64,000 nucleotides of DNA. It comes from Nostoc sp. 'Peltigera membranacea cyanobiont' N6 (GTDB lineage: Bacteria; Cyanobacteriota; Cyanobacteriia; Cyanobacteriales; Nostocaceae). Positions 16,805 through 26,167 of this stretch are shown here, piece after piece. The position numbers and the translations under genes are program-made. The notes under the pieces were generated by a model. It had not been told where the DNA came from, did not search any database, and was given only the letters and a program-made list of their open reading frames with translations. The first letter of the stretch is position 1; every line of letters begins with the position of its first letter. The stretch is from the NCBI RefSeq assembly GCF_002949735.1, contig NZ_CP026681.1, positions 4,230,501 to 4,294,500 of the forward strand, in the 5' to 3' direction.

Positions 16805-19105
16805 ATGCAATACTTAATCTACCCGATCGCAATTTACGTTCTACTGATTGTTATTCGCTATCTGATTCTTTTTTTACTACTTTGCAAGTCTCAGATTCAA
16901 TATCCCAAGTACCAGATTACCAAGACTGATACAGTTCCTATCTATTTAAAAGATTTATTTCAAACTCCCATTAAAGAACTAGAGCAATTCGGCTTTCTTC
17001 CATGCAGCTATTTGCAATATCAACCAATCAGCAAAGCCTATGAGCAAACAAATTGGGAACTTCTTTTATATCACAAAGCACTCAAAAGCTATGCCACAGT
17101 AGTTATTCGTCGTTTAGCCGAACCTGTCAATTTATTCGATATAGAGTTTTATACTTTTTTTAAGGATAAAACTTTATTGCTGACTGTCAACGGCAAACAG
17201 CATGGACTTATAGGTGAGTTTCCCAACACTATTGTTCAGGATGTTTATACTGGCGAAGTATCAGTACAATGGCAAACTCATCAAGATCGTCTCAAACAAT
17301 TAACTATCAGCAAAACACCTTGTGGTTTATCACCAGAGTCTTTTGCTCAAGCACTACAGATACAGATGAGTGGCTATGTTAGGAACTTAGCCAAGACGGG
17401 GAAAATATCACCAATCAAGGGAACAGAGTTATTTCAGATACATTGGTTAACAGTTCTGCGATCGCTTAACCCAATGACGCAGGGTAACAAGAAAGCAGCA
17501 AATATCATCAAGCAACGCAGACAACAAGCCAAAACTGATTCCAGCATTTTACAAGAAATCCCTATAGAACTGGAAGTAGAGGGATTTAAACAAATGGAGT
17601 ATACCCAAACTGGTCTGGTGGGTAAAAAATTTCGCACTTGGCTTTTGTTTGGTAGTCTAGGGTTGTTCATTGCTAGTTATACAAGCTTTCTTAGTCCACA
17701 AAGTGTGGCGATCTTCATCGCTGTACTGTTTTTCCATGAAGGCGGACATTTATTGGCGATGAAACTGTTTGGCTATCGTGATACCTCTGTTTTATTCGTA
17801 CCGTTTTTAGGCGCTTTAGCAACTGCCCGTAAAGATGATGCCACACTCACCCAAAAGTTTTGGATATCTTTAGCAGGGCCATTACCAGGGTTAATTTTGG
17901 GGATTGGGCTGGCGATCCTTGCACCTTTTGGCAGTGGTTATCCTGATTGGGTACGAGAAATAAGTTGGACGCTGATATTTCTAAACTTGTTCAATCTCCT
18001 CCCAGTTTATCCTCTAGATGGAGGACAAATTGCTGATTTACTGCTGTTTTCTCGTTTCCCTTACATTGGTGTTTTATTTAAAGTCTTTGGTGTGATTATC
18101 TTAGGATTTCTAGGAAAAGATAGACCAATGCTGTTGTTATTTGCAATGTTGATAGCTATGGGTATCCCTAATAGCTTCCGCAGCGCTAAAATTAATCAGA
18201 AATTTCAAAAAGAACTGCAACTAAATCCACCCATAGATCGGGACAATATTCTGCATTTCATCTTCAAGTATCTGAAGCAACTCGGATATGGAAACTTGCC
18301 TTTCAGTAAAAGATACGCCTTAGTCAAGGGATTGATTCAACAGCAGCATGAATCCCGTAGTAAATGGAAAACTAGAGTTTTTCTATTAGTTATATACTGT
18401 GTAACCTTGTTAGGTGGAATGGTAGGTACTTTGCAAGCTATGGCTCCTAGCTGGGTAAGGTTATTGAGTTATTACTCTCAAAATTCTCAGCAAAGAATTG
18501 AGCAAATCAGAAAAAATAGACAACAACAAATTGAACTGACAACTGCTACTTTGCGTAAAAATCCTAATGATGTCGATGCTTATATAAAGCGATCGCGGGC
18601 GCGTATGGGATTGCGTGATGATAAAGGCGCACTAGCAGATTATGACCAAATTGTGCGCTTAAAACCTGACGATGTTGAATATCGTAGGACTCGTGCCAGC
18701 TTTCGTAATAGATTAAAAGATTATAAAGGCGCAATTCAAGATTATAACGAGATTTTGCGCCTTAACCCCAAAAATGTCAGTGATATCTATTACCAGCGAG
18801 CGCAAGTTCTTAATCATCTGGAAGACTATAAAGGAGCGATCGCTGATTACAACGAAATTATTAAATTGAATACCAAAGATACCTACGCTTATATCTCTCG
18901 TGGATATACTCGTCAAAAACTCCAAGATTACAAAGGTGCGATCGCAGATGCTAACTATGTAATTCAGCTAAATCCTAAAGAAGCAGAAGCATATATATTG
19001 CGTAGCCAAATTCGTCGTCATTTGGGAGATAATCAAGGAGCGATCGCAGATGAACAAACTGGAAATACTCTTTTTAAAGCTATGGATGAGGAAGATCCTA
19101 GTTGA
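16805..19105 (+). CDS. M50 site-2-protease-like metallopeptidase with C-terminal TPR repeats
   Basis: A 766-residue protein. Residues 1-275 hold one membrane segment and a soluble domain of unknown type. Residues ~280-470 are a membrane peptidase of the M50 (site-2 protease) family, with the zinc motif HEGGH in FFHEGGHLLAMK and the third-ligand motif NLLPVYPLDGGQ. Another membrane segment lies near 530. From about 585 to the end are five TPR-like repeats of about 34 residues (DYKGAIQDYNEILRLNPKN and relatives). Intramembrane proteolysis of a regulator is the family role; the TPR tail suggests a protein partner. It is 23 bases upstream of the ADP-ribosylglycohydrolase gene and likely co-transcribed with it. 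Confidence 0.87.
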   Translation: MQYLIYPIAIYVLLIVIRYLILFLLLCKSQIQYPKYQITKTDTVPIYLKDLFQTPIKELEQFGFLPCSYLQYQPISKAYEQTNWELLLYHKALKSYATVVIRRLAEPVNLFDIEFYTFFKDKTLLLTVNGKQHGLIGEFPNTIVQDVYTGEVSVQWQTHQDRLKQLTISKTPCGLSPESFAQALQIQMSGYVRNLAKTGKISPIKGTELFQIHWLTVLRSLNPMTQGNKKAANIIKQRRQQAKTDSSILQEIPIELEVEGFKQMEYTQTGLVGKKFRTWLLFGSLGLFIASYTSFLSPQSVAIFIAVLFFHEGGHLLAMKLFGYRDTSVLFVPFLGALATARKDDATLTQKFWISLAGPLPGLILGIGLAILAPFGSGYPDWVREISWTLIFLNLFNLLPVYPLDGGQIADLLLFSRFPYIGVLFKVFGVIILGFLGKDRPMLLLFAMLIAMGIPNSFRSAKINQKFQKELQLNPPIDRDNILHFIFKYLKQLGYGNLPFSKRYALVKGLIQQQHESRSKWKTRVFLLVIYCVTLLGGMVGTLQAMAPSWVRLLSYYSQNSQQRIEQIRKNRQQQIELTTATLRKNPNDVDAYIKRSRARMGLRDDKGALADYDQIVRLKPDDVEYRRTRASFRNRLKDYKGAIQDYNEILRLNPKNVSDIYYQRAQVLNHLEDYKGAIADYNEIIKLNTKDTYAYISRGYTRQKLQDYKGAIADANYVIQLNPKEAEAYILRSQIRRHLGDNQGAIADEQTGNTLFKAMDEEDPS

Positions 19106-19128
19106 TAAAAACCAATTATTAATGACTT

Positions 19129-20388
19129 ATGTTAACAACTGACGATCTTCGCCTAATTCGCGCTCAATCCTCCCTTGAAGGTTTATCAGTGGGTGATGCT
19201 TTTGGAGAGCGATTTTTTCTGCATCCAGATGTGGTAGAAAGTCTGATTGTTAGCCGTGCCATCCCAGCATCACCTTGGTACTACACTGACGATACCCAGA
19301 TGGCGCTCTCAATTGTGTCTACTCTCCAAGAATACGGGGAAATTAACCAAGATTATCTCGCACAAAGCTTTGCTAAACAATACGATAGCGAACGGGGTTA
19401 TGGTGCAGCAATGCACAGGCTGTTAACGCAAATACGCAATGGCGAATCTTGGCATAAATTGGCAAGTAGTCTGTTTGACGGACAAGGTTCTTATGGAAAT
19501 GGAGCAGCGATGCGCGTTGCACCGATAGGGGCGTTCTTTGCCGAAGATTTGGATTTAGTTGTCAAACAAGCACAAGCCAGTGCCGAAATCACTCACACCC
19601 ATCCAGAAGCGATCGCTGGTGCAATTGCCGTAGCTGTTGCTGCTGCTTGGGCGTGGAGACTCAAAGATTCTTTACCCAGCAAAGAAGATTTTCTCAACCT
19701 TGTCTTACCTTATGTTCCAGACAGTGAGGTAAGTTCAAAAATTCATCAGGCTGTGAATTTGTCGGAAAACACATCAGTGCAATCAGCAGCTACTCTCCTG
19801 GGAAATGGTACTCATGTCTCAGCACAAGATACAGTACCTTTTGCACTATGGTGTGCTGCCCAGCACCTTCATAACTACGAAGAAGCACTGTGGTTAACTG
19901 TAAGTGGCTTGGGAGATAGAGATACTACTTGTGCGATCGCGGGTGGTATTGTGGCGCTATCTACAGGTGTGTCAGGTATTCCCACGGCATGGGTGCAAGC
20001 GCGAGAACCTTTGCCCAAGGGCGATAGAGAAACGATCGCACTCTTCCGTCCTATTGGGCCAAAAGAACTGGCTTTGATTAAAGAAAGTGGCGATCGCGAA
20101 TTTCCTCCTCGACTGCCTGAACAGCCTATTTTCTACCCAGTACTTAACGAAGAATACGCCGCACAAATTGCCCGTAACTGGAATGCGGCAAGTACTGACA
20201 CAGGATACATCGGCTATGTAACACGTTTTCAGGTGCGTGCAGAGTTTTTAAGCCGCTACTCCGTAAAAACTGTAGGCGGTTCCATACATCAGGAATATTG
20301 GATACCTGCGGAAGATTTACCTGAATTCAACCGTAATATCGTTGGTTTAATCGAAGTAATATCAGAATTTCGCCAATCAACAACTTGA
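19129..20388 (+). CDS. ADP-ribosylglycohydrolase family protein
   Basis: A 419-residue protein. Residues 1-300 match the ADP-ribosylglycohydrolase (DraG/ARH) fold. GLSVGDAFGERFF opens it, TDDTQMAL carries the metal-binding acidic cluster, SYGNGAAMRVAP follows, and GLGDRDTTCAIAGGIVAL gives the second metal site (DxDTT). Such enzymes remove ADP-ribose from proteins or small molecules. A further ~110-residue C-terminal domain (IARNWNAASTDTGYIGYVTR to the end) has no assignment by eye. It follows the M50-TPR gene by 23 bases, suggesting one transcript. Confidence 0.85.
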   Translation: MLTTDDLRLIRAQSSLEGLSVGDAFGERFFLHPDVVESLIVSRAIPASPWYYTDDTQMALSIVSTLQEYGEINQDYLAQSFAKQYDSERGYGAAMHRLLTQIRNGESWHKLASSLFDGQGSYGNGAAMRVAPIGAFFAEDLDLVVKQAQASAEITHTHPEAIAGAIAVAVAAAWAWRLKDSLPSKEDFLNLVLPYVPDSEVSSKIHQAVNLSENTSVQSAATLLGNGTHVSAQDTVPFALWCAAQHLHNYEEALWLTVSGLGDRDTTCAIAGGIVALSTGVSGIPTAWVQAREPLPKGDRETIALFRPIGPKELALIKESGDREFPPRLPEQPIFYPVLNEEYAAQIARNWNAASTDTGYIGYVTRFQVRAEFLSRYSVKTVGGSIHQEYWIPAEDLPEFNRNIVGLIEVISEFRQSTT

Positions 20389-20452
20389 AAATCCGAAACT
20401 GGCAGCATCGATGCTGTATACAAAAATATACCCACTTTTATTTGCACAATTT

Positions 20453-20992
20453 ATGAATAATAAAGTTAAATTATTTGCTTCCTTAACGTTGGCAGTTTCT
20501 TTTCTAAGTGTCGGCACAGTTGTAGCACAAGCGAAACTGACAAATAAATCGAAATTGTCTATCAATGGTATCGGAGAGGTAAGAGTTGGGATGACTGTTT
20601 CCCAAGCGGCAAAAGCTGCTGGTACTAAGCTAGCGGGAGATTCGCCGAATAACAGTTGCTACTATGTTAAGCCACAAAACGAACCCAAAAATCTTTTGTT
20701 TATGGTTACAAAAGGTCGCATTTCTAGAGTAGATGTGCGGCAGAATACCCAAATTACTACCCTTAAAGGTGCAAAAATTGGCGACACCGAAGCGCAAATC
20801 AAGTCTCTTTACCCAGGACAAATTAAAGTCACACCTCATAAATACGTCCAAGGCGGACACTACTTAACATTTATCCCGAAAGACCGTTCTAATCAGAACT
20901 ATCGTGTGGTATTCGAGACTGACGGTAAGCGTGTCACTCAGCTTCGCTCAGGTAAACTACCAGAAGTTGAATTTGTTGAGGGTTGTTCTTGA
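20453..20992 (+). CDS. small exported protein of unknown function
   Basis: A 179-residue protein counted from ATG 20453. A longer frame from 20411 would put 14 residues before a clean signal peptide (LFASLTLAVSFLSVGTVVAQA), so the shorter start is chosen. The mature protein has GEVRVGMTVSQAAKAAG and GAKIGDTEAQIKSLYPGQI. These two beta-alpha units resemble the tandem repeats of small periplasmic proteins of the BamE/SmpA-like shape. That is a guess from pattern only. Two Cys (NNSCYYV and EGCS) may pair. A terminator hairpin lies just beyond the stop. Confidence 0.55.
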   Translation: MNNKVKLFASLTLAVSFLSVGTVVAQAKLTNKSKLSINGIGEVRVGMTVSQAAKAAGTKLAGDSPNNSCYYVKPQNEPKNLLFMVTKGRISRVDVRQNTQITTLKGAKIGDTEAQIKSLYPGQIKVTPHKYVQGGHYLTFIPKDRSNQNYRVVFETDGKRVTQLRSGKLPEVEFVEGCS

Positions 20993-21006
20993 TTTAAATT
21001 ATCTTA

Positions 21007-21032
21007 GGGATGGTACATACCATCCCCATTTT
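21007..21032 (+). terminator. hairpin between two convergent genes
   Basis: GGGATGGT at 21007-21014 pairs with ACCATCCC at 21019-21026 around ACAT and runs into CATTTTTAT. It ends the plus-strand gene at 20453 and abuts the end of pepP on the other strand, so it may act on both. Confidence 0.75.
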
Positions 21033-22342
21033 TATCGTTCCACTTCATCCACGGCCTTGGGAACTCCCGCAGTTAACACTTCATGTCCACCAGGTGTAAC
21101 TAACACATCATCCTCAATCCGAATACCAATGCCAACCCATCGAGGATCAGTCTCTGGTTGGTCTTCTGCTAGTTTGGTATCTGGCACAATATATATTCCC
21201 GGTTCCACTGTCAAAATTTGACCTGGTTGTAAAATCTGCGGTTTGTCTTCACCGTGCTGGTAAACTCCCACATCATGAACATCCAAACCTAACCAATGAC
21301 TGGTGCGGTGCATATAATATGGTTTATATTTCTCTTCTTCAATTAACTTATCAATTTCACCTTTGAGGATGCCAAGTTCAACTAAACCTTCGGTGATAAC
21401 ACGCACTGCGGTATCGTGAACTAATTTAAAGGGATTACCAGGTTTGACTTGAGCGATCGCTTGTTTTTGCGCTTCTAGTACAATCTCATACAGTGTCTTC
21501 TGTTCAGGTGTAAATTTACCGCCCACAGGAAATGTCCTGGTAATATCTGAATTGTAATAACCGTAAGCACACCCAGCATCAATTAGCAGTAATTCTCCAT
21601 CCTGCATTTGCCGATTATTTTCAATGTAGTGGAGTACGCAAGCATTCACACCAGAAGCCACAATCGAAGGATAAGCTGGCCCCATTCCACCCCTGACTCG
21701 AAAGATGCGTTCCATCTCCGCTTGGATTTCATACTCATAACGTCCGGGTGCGGCAATTTCTTGGGCGTAATTGTGTGCTTCGACTGCGATCGCCACGGCT
21801 TGACGCATTAACCCCAATTCAGCTTCACTTTTAATTAGTCTCATGCCATTGAGGACATGGCCAGTATCTTCAATAGCGACAGGCCCTGTACCGCGTTTAG
21901 GGTAAGTCCGCAGTAAACTTTGGTAATGTCGCAGGATTTGGTCATTGAAAGTGCGATCGCGTCCTAAGTGATAATAAAGGCGGCTGGCTTTTTCTAAATA
22001 CTGCGGCAACTTTTCATCTAACTCATTAATAGGGTACGCTTCATCAGCACCATACATCTCCTTAGCTGCATCTACTCCAGAAAGATAACCAGTCCATACT
22101 TCCTTTTCGCGATCCTTCGGTTGGACAAACAGCACAAACCGATGTTCTGAATGATGCGGCGCTAACACTGCTACTGCCTCTGGTTCGTTAAAACCAGTCA
22201 GGTAGAAAAAATCACTGTCTTGGCGATAAACATACTCGACATCGTTGTGCATTACTGCCATTGGCGCACTGCGAAAAATGGCTGTACCATCGCCAATTTT
22301 TGCCATTAATTGCTCGCGACGCTGGCGATATTCTGCTTGCAT
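21032..22342 (-). CDS. pepP: Xaa-Pro aminopeptidase (aminopeptidase P)
   Basis: A 436-residue cytosolic metallopeptidase that removes the residue before proline at a protein N-terminus. The N-terminal domain starts MQAEYRQRREQL and includes FFYLTGFNEPEAVAVL. The catalytic pita-bread domain has the metal ligands in LIDAGCAYGYYNSDITRTFP (two Asp), HRTSHWLGLDVHDVG (His), TVEPGIYI (Glu) and IRIEDDVLVT (Glu). Length and motifs are complete. Confidence 0.94.
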   Translation of the reverse strand: MQAEYRQRREQLMAKIGDGTAIFRSAPMAVMHNDVEYVYRQDSDFFYLTGFNEPEAVAVLAPHHSEHRFVLFVQPKDREKEVWTGYLSGVDAAKEMYGADEAYPINELDEKLPQYLEKASRLYYHLGRDRTFNDQILRHYQSLLRTYPKRGTGPVAIEDTGHVLNGMRLIKSEAELGLMRQAVAIAVEAHNYAQEIAAPGRYEYEIQAEMERIFRVRGGMGPAYPSIVASGVNACVLHYIENNRQMQDGELLLIDAGCAYGYYNSDITRTFPVGGKFTPEQKTLYEIVLEAQKQAIAQVKPGNPFKLVHDTAVRVITEGLVELGILKGEIDKLIEEEKYKPYYMHRTSHWLGLDVHDVGVYQHGEDKPQILQPGQILTVEPGIYIVPDTKLAEDQPETDPRWVGIGIRIEDDVLVTPGGHEVLTAGVPKAVDEVER

Positions 22343-23250
22343 AGCTGATATATGTATTAAATTATTATGTTATTTTACACTTTGGCCAACCAGCTATTGC
22401 ACAGTTTGTGCTTCTCGGTAGTTGCTAATCTAAGTTATTCTAACCAATATTTGTTTAAACTCAAATCATAAATCATTTAAAAATAATTAATTCTCTTGAA
22501 AAACTCAGATTTTATAAGTTTTAAATAACTCAAAAATCTTGTTGCTATCGAATACTTTAGGAGATTCAGAAAATAATTAATTTTTTACTCGTTTATCTTA
22601 TTTAAATTATGGTAGTTCATAAATTCAAAAACACACTGTAAAAACTATGTCTACTCAACCCACAATAAAAAAAGCGCTCGTTTACGTAACCAATAGATAG
22701 TTAGTGTAGATATTGTTCGTATAACTACCTAACTATATTTAGATATCACAAAACATAGATATCAGAGATGGAATATCTACAAATCATCATATATGACTTG
22801 GTTGGATTTAAGGGACTTATTTAGATAAAGTGTTTAATGTTTTAGTCTCAATATGCTTATTAGAAATCAAACTATAGGAATCCGATTTGATTTTTGAAAA
22901 TATACGTAGGATGTGTTAGCGACAGCGTAACGCATCAAACCCATGATAAGAGTGCGTTACGAACTTCGTTCTAACACACTCTACAATACCTAATTTCGTT
23001 CAAAAATCAAATAGTAAACCTATAGATTTATATGTACATAAAATACAGCAAAACTTTTTTTAATTGTTTATGTAAGACTGGATAATTTATTAGCATCGTT
23101 TAAAACAAACATTTATCTTAAAAGACTGACATTTATAAAAAATAAATGGTTATAAATAAATATTGAAAAATTAGTAAATGTTATTTCGTTACAGAAAAGT
23201 ATTTCCAAAAAAAGTTAAAAGAATATGACAACCAATCATAAAAATACACC
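22343..23250. other. 908-base AT-rich intergenic region
   Basis: Very AT-rich DNA between divergent pepP and the FG-GAP gene, with no frame that looks coding. It contains the MITE-like inverted-repeat element at 22873-23024. The remainder shows many poly-A/T runs and no recognisable RNA gene. The upstream region of the FG-GAP gene is unusually long, so an unannotated small RNA cannot be excluded. Confidence 0.5.
22873..23024. repeat. 152-bp MITE-like element with terminal inverted repeats
   Basis: The ends TATAGG...ATTTGATTTTTGAA (22873-22898) and TTCAAAAATCAAAT...CCTATA (22999-23024) are imperfect inverted repeats about 26 bp long. Inside lies a second inverted pair built from ATGTGTTAGCGACAGCGTAACGCA and its counterpart TGCGTTACGAACTTCGTTCTAACACA. 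No reading frame fits inside. The nested palindrome suggests a non-autonomous transposon or a folded repeat RNA. Confidence 0.65.
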
Positions 23251-24492
23251 ATGCCTGCAAATACAAATTCCTCACCCTTATCTTTAAATACATCTGGATG
23301 GGCATCAGACTCTTTCAAAAAATCAGAAATCTTGACATCTTCTTTTGAGAATTTAAATTATGATTTGGGATTTGGGGGTAAGAGTTCCTCCTATGCACTA
23401 CGAAATGAACAAACTACCCAGCCTGTCAAAACATCATCAAATCCCAATCCTAATCCTTACCTAACCAGTGCAGCCATTACTCCTGATTTCAACGGTGATG
23501 GCAAAACAGATAAAGTTTGGGTCGATTCTACAACCGGTGAGATTATCATTCGGTTGATGGATGGCACAAAAGTTCTTGAACAGGGTTCTCTGGGTCAATA
23601 TGACCTATCAGCCTATGATTACAAAATTGCTGACTTTAACGCTGATGGCAAAACCGACTTCTTGTTACGGAATAAGACAACCGGTGAGAATAGCGTTGTG
23701 CTGATGGATGGAACCAAAGTTGCGACTGCGGCTGCTCTAACTAGCGTCGATCCAGCTTGGACTCCTCAGATTGGGGATTTTAACGGCGATCGCAAAACCG
23801 ATATCTTCTGGCATAATAATACGACCGGTGAGAACGCTATTTGGGAGATGGATGGCACCACAGTTCTGAGTGCAACTGTTCTAGATACTACAGACCCAGC
23901 ATTAACTCCTAGCATTGTTGATTTCGACGGCAATGGCAAGAGTGACATCTTCTGGCGCAATCAGACAACTGGCGATAACACCGCTTGGTTTATGGATGGT
24001 ACGCAAAAAACTGAGTTTGCCCTCCAATCACAAGACGCAGCCTGGACTGCTAGCCTTGGTGATTTCAACGGCGACTATAAGACCGACATTCTGTGGAGAA
24101 ACGCTCAAACTGGTGAGAACAAGGTTTGGACGATGAATGGTATCTTAGTCACAGAAGGGGCTTTAGGAACACTTGACTCATCCTGGACTTCCAAAATTGG
24201 TGATTTCAACGGTGATGGTAAGACTGATATCTTCTGGCACAATGGCACAACTGGTGCAAACACCGCTTGGTTGATGGATGGTACAACAGTTGCTACTGAA
24301 GCTTTCTTACCAACTAATAACGCAGCCTTGACACCATCCCTTGGTGACTTCAACGGCGATGGTAAGACCGATATCTACTGGCGCGATCAGACCGCAGGTT
24401 CAGATAATATTTGGACTATAGATGGGACAACAGCCGTTGAGAATCCCATCGGCGACGCAGATAAGCTTGGTGGACAGTGGTATACGTTCTAA
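23251..24492 (+). CDS. FG-GAP/VCBS repeat protein (beta-propeller, calcium-binding motifs)
   Basis: A 413-residue protein with a ~65-residue polar N-terminus and seven repeats of about 47-50 residues. Each repeat opens with a calcium-type loop such as DFNGDGKTDIFWHN and continues with TTGENxxWxMDGT. The seven loops begin DFNGDGKTDK, DFNADGKTDF, DFNGDRKTDI, DFDGNGKSDI, DFNGDYKTDI, DFNGDGKTDI and DFNGDGKTDI. Seven such units suggest a closed propeller, as in integrin alpha subunits and some extracellular adhesins. No classical signal peptide is present, so if it is exported a type I or other route is needed. The function is unknown. Confidence 0.85.
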   Translation: MPANTNSSPLSLNTSGWASDSFKKSEILTSSFENLNYDLGFGGKSSSYALRNEQTTQPVKTSSNPNPNPYLTSAAITPDFNGDGKTDKVWVDSTTGEIIIRLMDGTKVLEQGSLGQYDLSAYDYKIADFNADGKTDFLLRNKTTGENSVVLMDGTKVATAAALTSVDPAWTPQIGDFNGDRKTDIFWHNNTTGENAIWEMDGTTVLSATVLDTTDPALTPSIVDFDGNGKSDIFWRNQTTGDNTAWFMDGTQKTEFALQSQDAAWTASLGDFNGDYKTDILWRNAQTGENKVWTMNGILVTEGALGTLDSSWTSKIGDFNGDGKTDIFWHNGTTGANTAWLMDGTTVATEAFLPTNNAALTPSLGDFNGDGKTDIYWRDQTAGSDNIWTIDGTTAVENPIGDADKLGGQWYTF

Positions 24493-24559
24493 AAGTTAGA
24501 AGTAGGAGTTAAGAGTTAGGAGTTAGGAGTTCTTTCTCCTGCTCCCTCATCTCCTACAA

Positions 24560-25327
24560 TTAAAACTTGTAAGTCAAAACCTGAATTTCCCCATTTTCTG
24601 GCAAATCTTTAGGGCTAATGGAGATACTATCTCCATTGCTGCGTCGTACTTTCATACCTTGCATTAAGGTTAAAAAATCATCAAGTGGTGAAATATCGCA
24701 CTTAGCAGCATCAGCCGCCTGTGTCCGATAATGGGTTGGAATCACCAGCTTGGGATTTAATACTTGAATAGCCTGCTTTGCTTCCTGAGCATTGTAGGCT
24801 TTTGCGCTGCCTCCCACTGGAACAAATGCCACATCGGGCCGTCCCATCAAGATTTTTTGCTCAATGGAAATGGGTGCAGCAGCCCCGCCTAAGTGTAGGA
24901 TATTAATTCCGGCTTGCTTCCAACTCCAAGCAGTATTTAAACCAAATTGCTTACCACTTTTGCGATCGTGGTCTATGGCAATTCCTTGAAACTTAATACC
25001 TTTAAACTCATAAACTCCTGGTTCGTAGATGAGTTTTGCATTTCCCGGTAGCACGTCCACAGCACCTTCATCCAGCAATTGACTGCTAATTAGTACCAAA
25101 TCTGCTGCAACTTTTGGTGGACGATACTTAGCAGTACAGCCGACCGACCGAAATGGATTGACAAGGATTTTCGCACCGCCACCAGTAAAAAGAAAGCAAG
25201 TATGACCCAACCACTGAACTGATAAACTGCTAGATTGTGCGTCAGCTTGAGATTCAGAACTCAAGGTAGTAACGAAAGCTGTGGCCAACCCCGCCCCAGC
25301 ATAGCCCATCAACTGTCGTCGTTTCAT
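24560..25327 (-). CDS. MBL-fold hydrolase-like protein with Tat signal and degenerate metal motif
   Basis: A 255-residue protein with a twin-arginine-like signal (KRRQLMGYAGAGLATAF). The body aligns by eye with UlaG-type metallo-beta-lactamase folds: VQWLGHTCFLF, LVNPFRSVGC, FQGIAIDHDRKSGKQFG, NILHLGGAAAP and a C-terminal LVIPTHYRTQ. The canonical HxHxDH metal motif that should follow LVLISS is absent; it reads ISSQLLDEGAVD. The later His residues remain. It therefore may bind one metal, a different ligand set, or none. It is 15 bases downstream of trpG on the same strand and likely in the same transcript. Confidence 0.75.
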   Translation of the reverse strand: MKRRQLMGYAGAGLATAFVTTLSSESQADAQSSSLSVQWLGHTCFLFTGGGAKILVNPFRSVGCTAKYRPPKVAADLVLISSQLLDEGAVDVLPGNAKLIYEPGVYEFKGIKFQGIAIDHDRKSGKQFGLNTAWSWKQAGINILHLGGAAAPISIEQKILMGRPDVAFVPVGGSAKAYNAQEAKQAIQVLNPKLVIPTHYRTQAADAAKCDISPLDDFLTLMQGMKVRRSNGDSISISPKDLPENGEIQVLTYKF

Positions 25328-25342
25328 TAATTATGCTCTTGA

Positions 25343-25930
25343 CTATAACTGTTCCAGAAAATTTCGCAATAACTGTTTTCCTGAAGATGTCAGGACACTC
25401 TCTGGGTGAAACTGCACGCCCTGAATGTGAGGATAGTTCCGGTGTCGCACTCCCATAATAGTGTTATCTTCAACCCAAGCGGTGATTTCTAACACATCTG
25501 GGCAAGTCTCACGTTCGATTACCAAACTATGATACCTAGTGGCGATTAGAGGATTTTCTAATCCCCGGAAAACCCCCACCCCAGTGTGAGACACTTGAGA
25601 GGTTTTGCCATGCATCAACTCTGGAGCAGAAATTATTTTACCACCGAATACTTGACCGATGCTTTGATGTCCTAAACAGACACCCAAAATTGGCAATTCT
25701 TGTCCTAGCTGTTTAATCAATTCTAGAGAAATACCGGCATCTTCTGGGCGACCTGGCCCAGGAGAAATAACCACGGCTTCCGGTTTTAATGCCCGAATCT
25801 CATCTATCGATATCTTGTCATTACGAAAAACTTTAATATCATCTGCTACTGAGAATTCTGCTGCCAATTCTCCCAGATACTGCACTAAATTATATGTAAA
25901 ACTGTCGTAATTGTCGATAACTATAATCAA
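25343..25930 (-). CDS. trpG: anthranilate/aminodeoxychorismate synthase glutamine amidotransferase subunit
   Basis: A 195-residue class I glutamine amidotransferase. It has IDNYDSFTYNLVQYL at the N-terminus, the oxyanion/nucleophile motif LGVCLGHQSIG (catalytic Cys) and the His-Glu pair in VQFHPESV. It supplies ammonia to the TrpE or PabB partner for tryptophan or folate synthesis. In many bacteria one subunit serves both, so TrpG and PabA cannot be separated here. It lies downstream of dgkA on the same strand with a 237-base gap. Confidence 0.93.
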   Translation of the reverse strand: MIIVIDNYDSFTYNLVQYLGELAAEFSVADDIKVFRNDKISIDEIRALKPEAVVISPGPGRPEDAGISLELIKQLGQELPILGVCLGHQSIGQVFGGKIISAPELMHGKTSQVSHTGVGVFRGLENPLIATRYHSLVIERETCPDVLEITAWVEDNTIMGVRHRNYPHIQGVQFHPESVLTSSGKQLLRNFLEQL

Positions 25931-26167
25931 AGCTCATCACTCCTGGTTTTTAGCACTCATCAGACTACTCGTGCTATTTGTTCGCTAGGTCTAAAAATAA
26001 TGCTGATGTAGACGTATAAATATGAAGCGGCTACTCTACGACCAGCCACTTCTCAAACTTTGAATTGCTTATAGTGTCTTCTCGAAAGTGGATTGGGTAG
26101 AGTGCGATTTCTCTTACCAAGTCACTTAGCGATGTCTACGGTTTTTCCTAGCTGACGCAAATAATAT

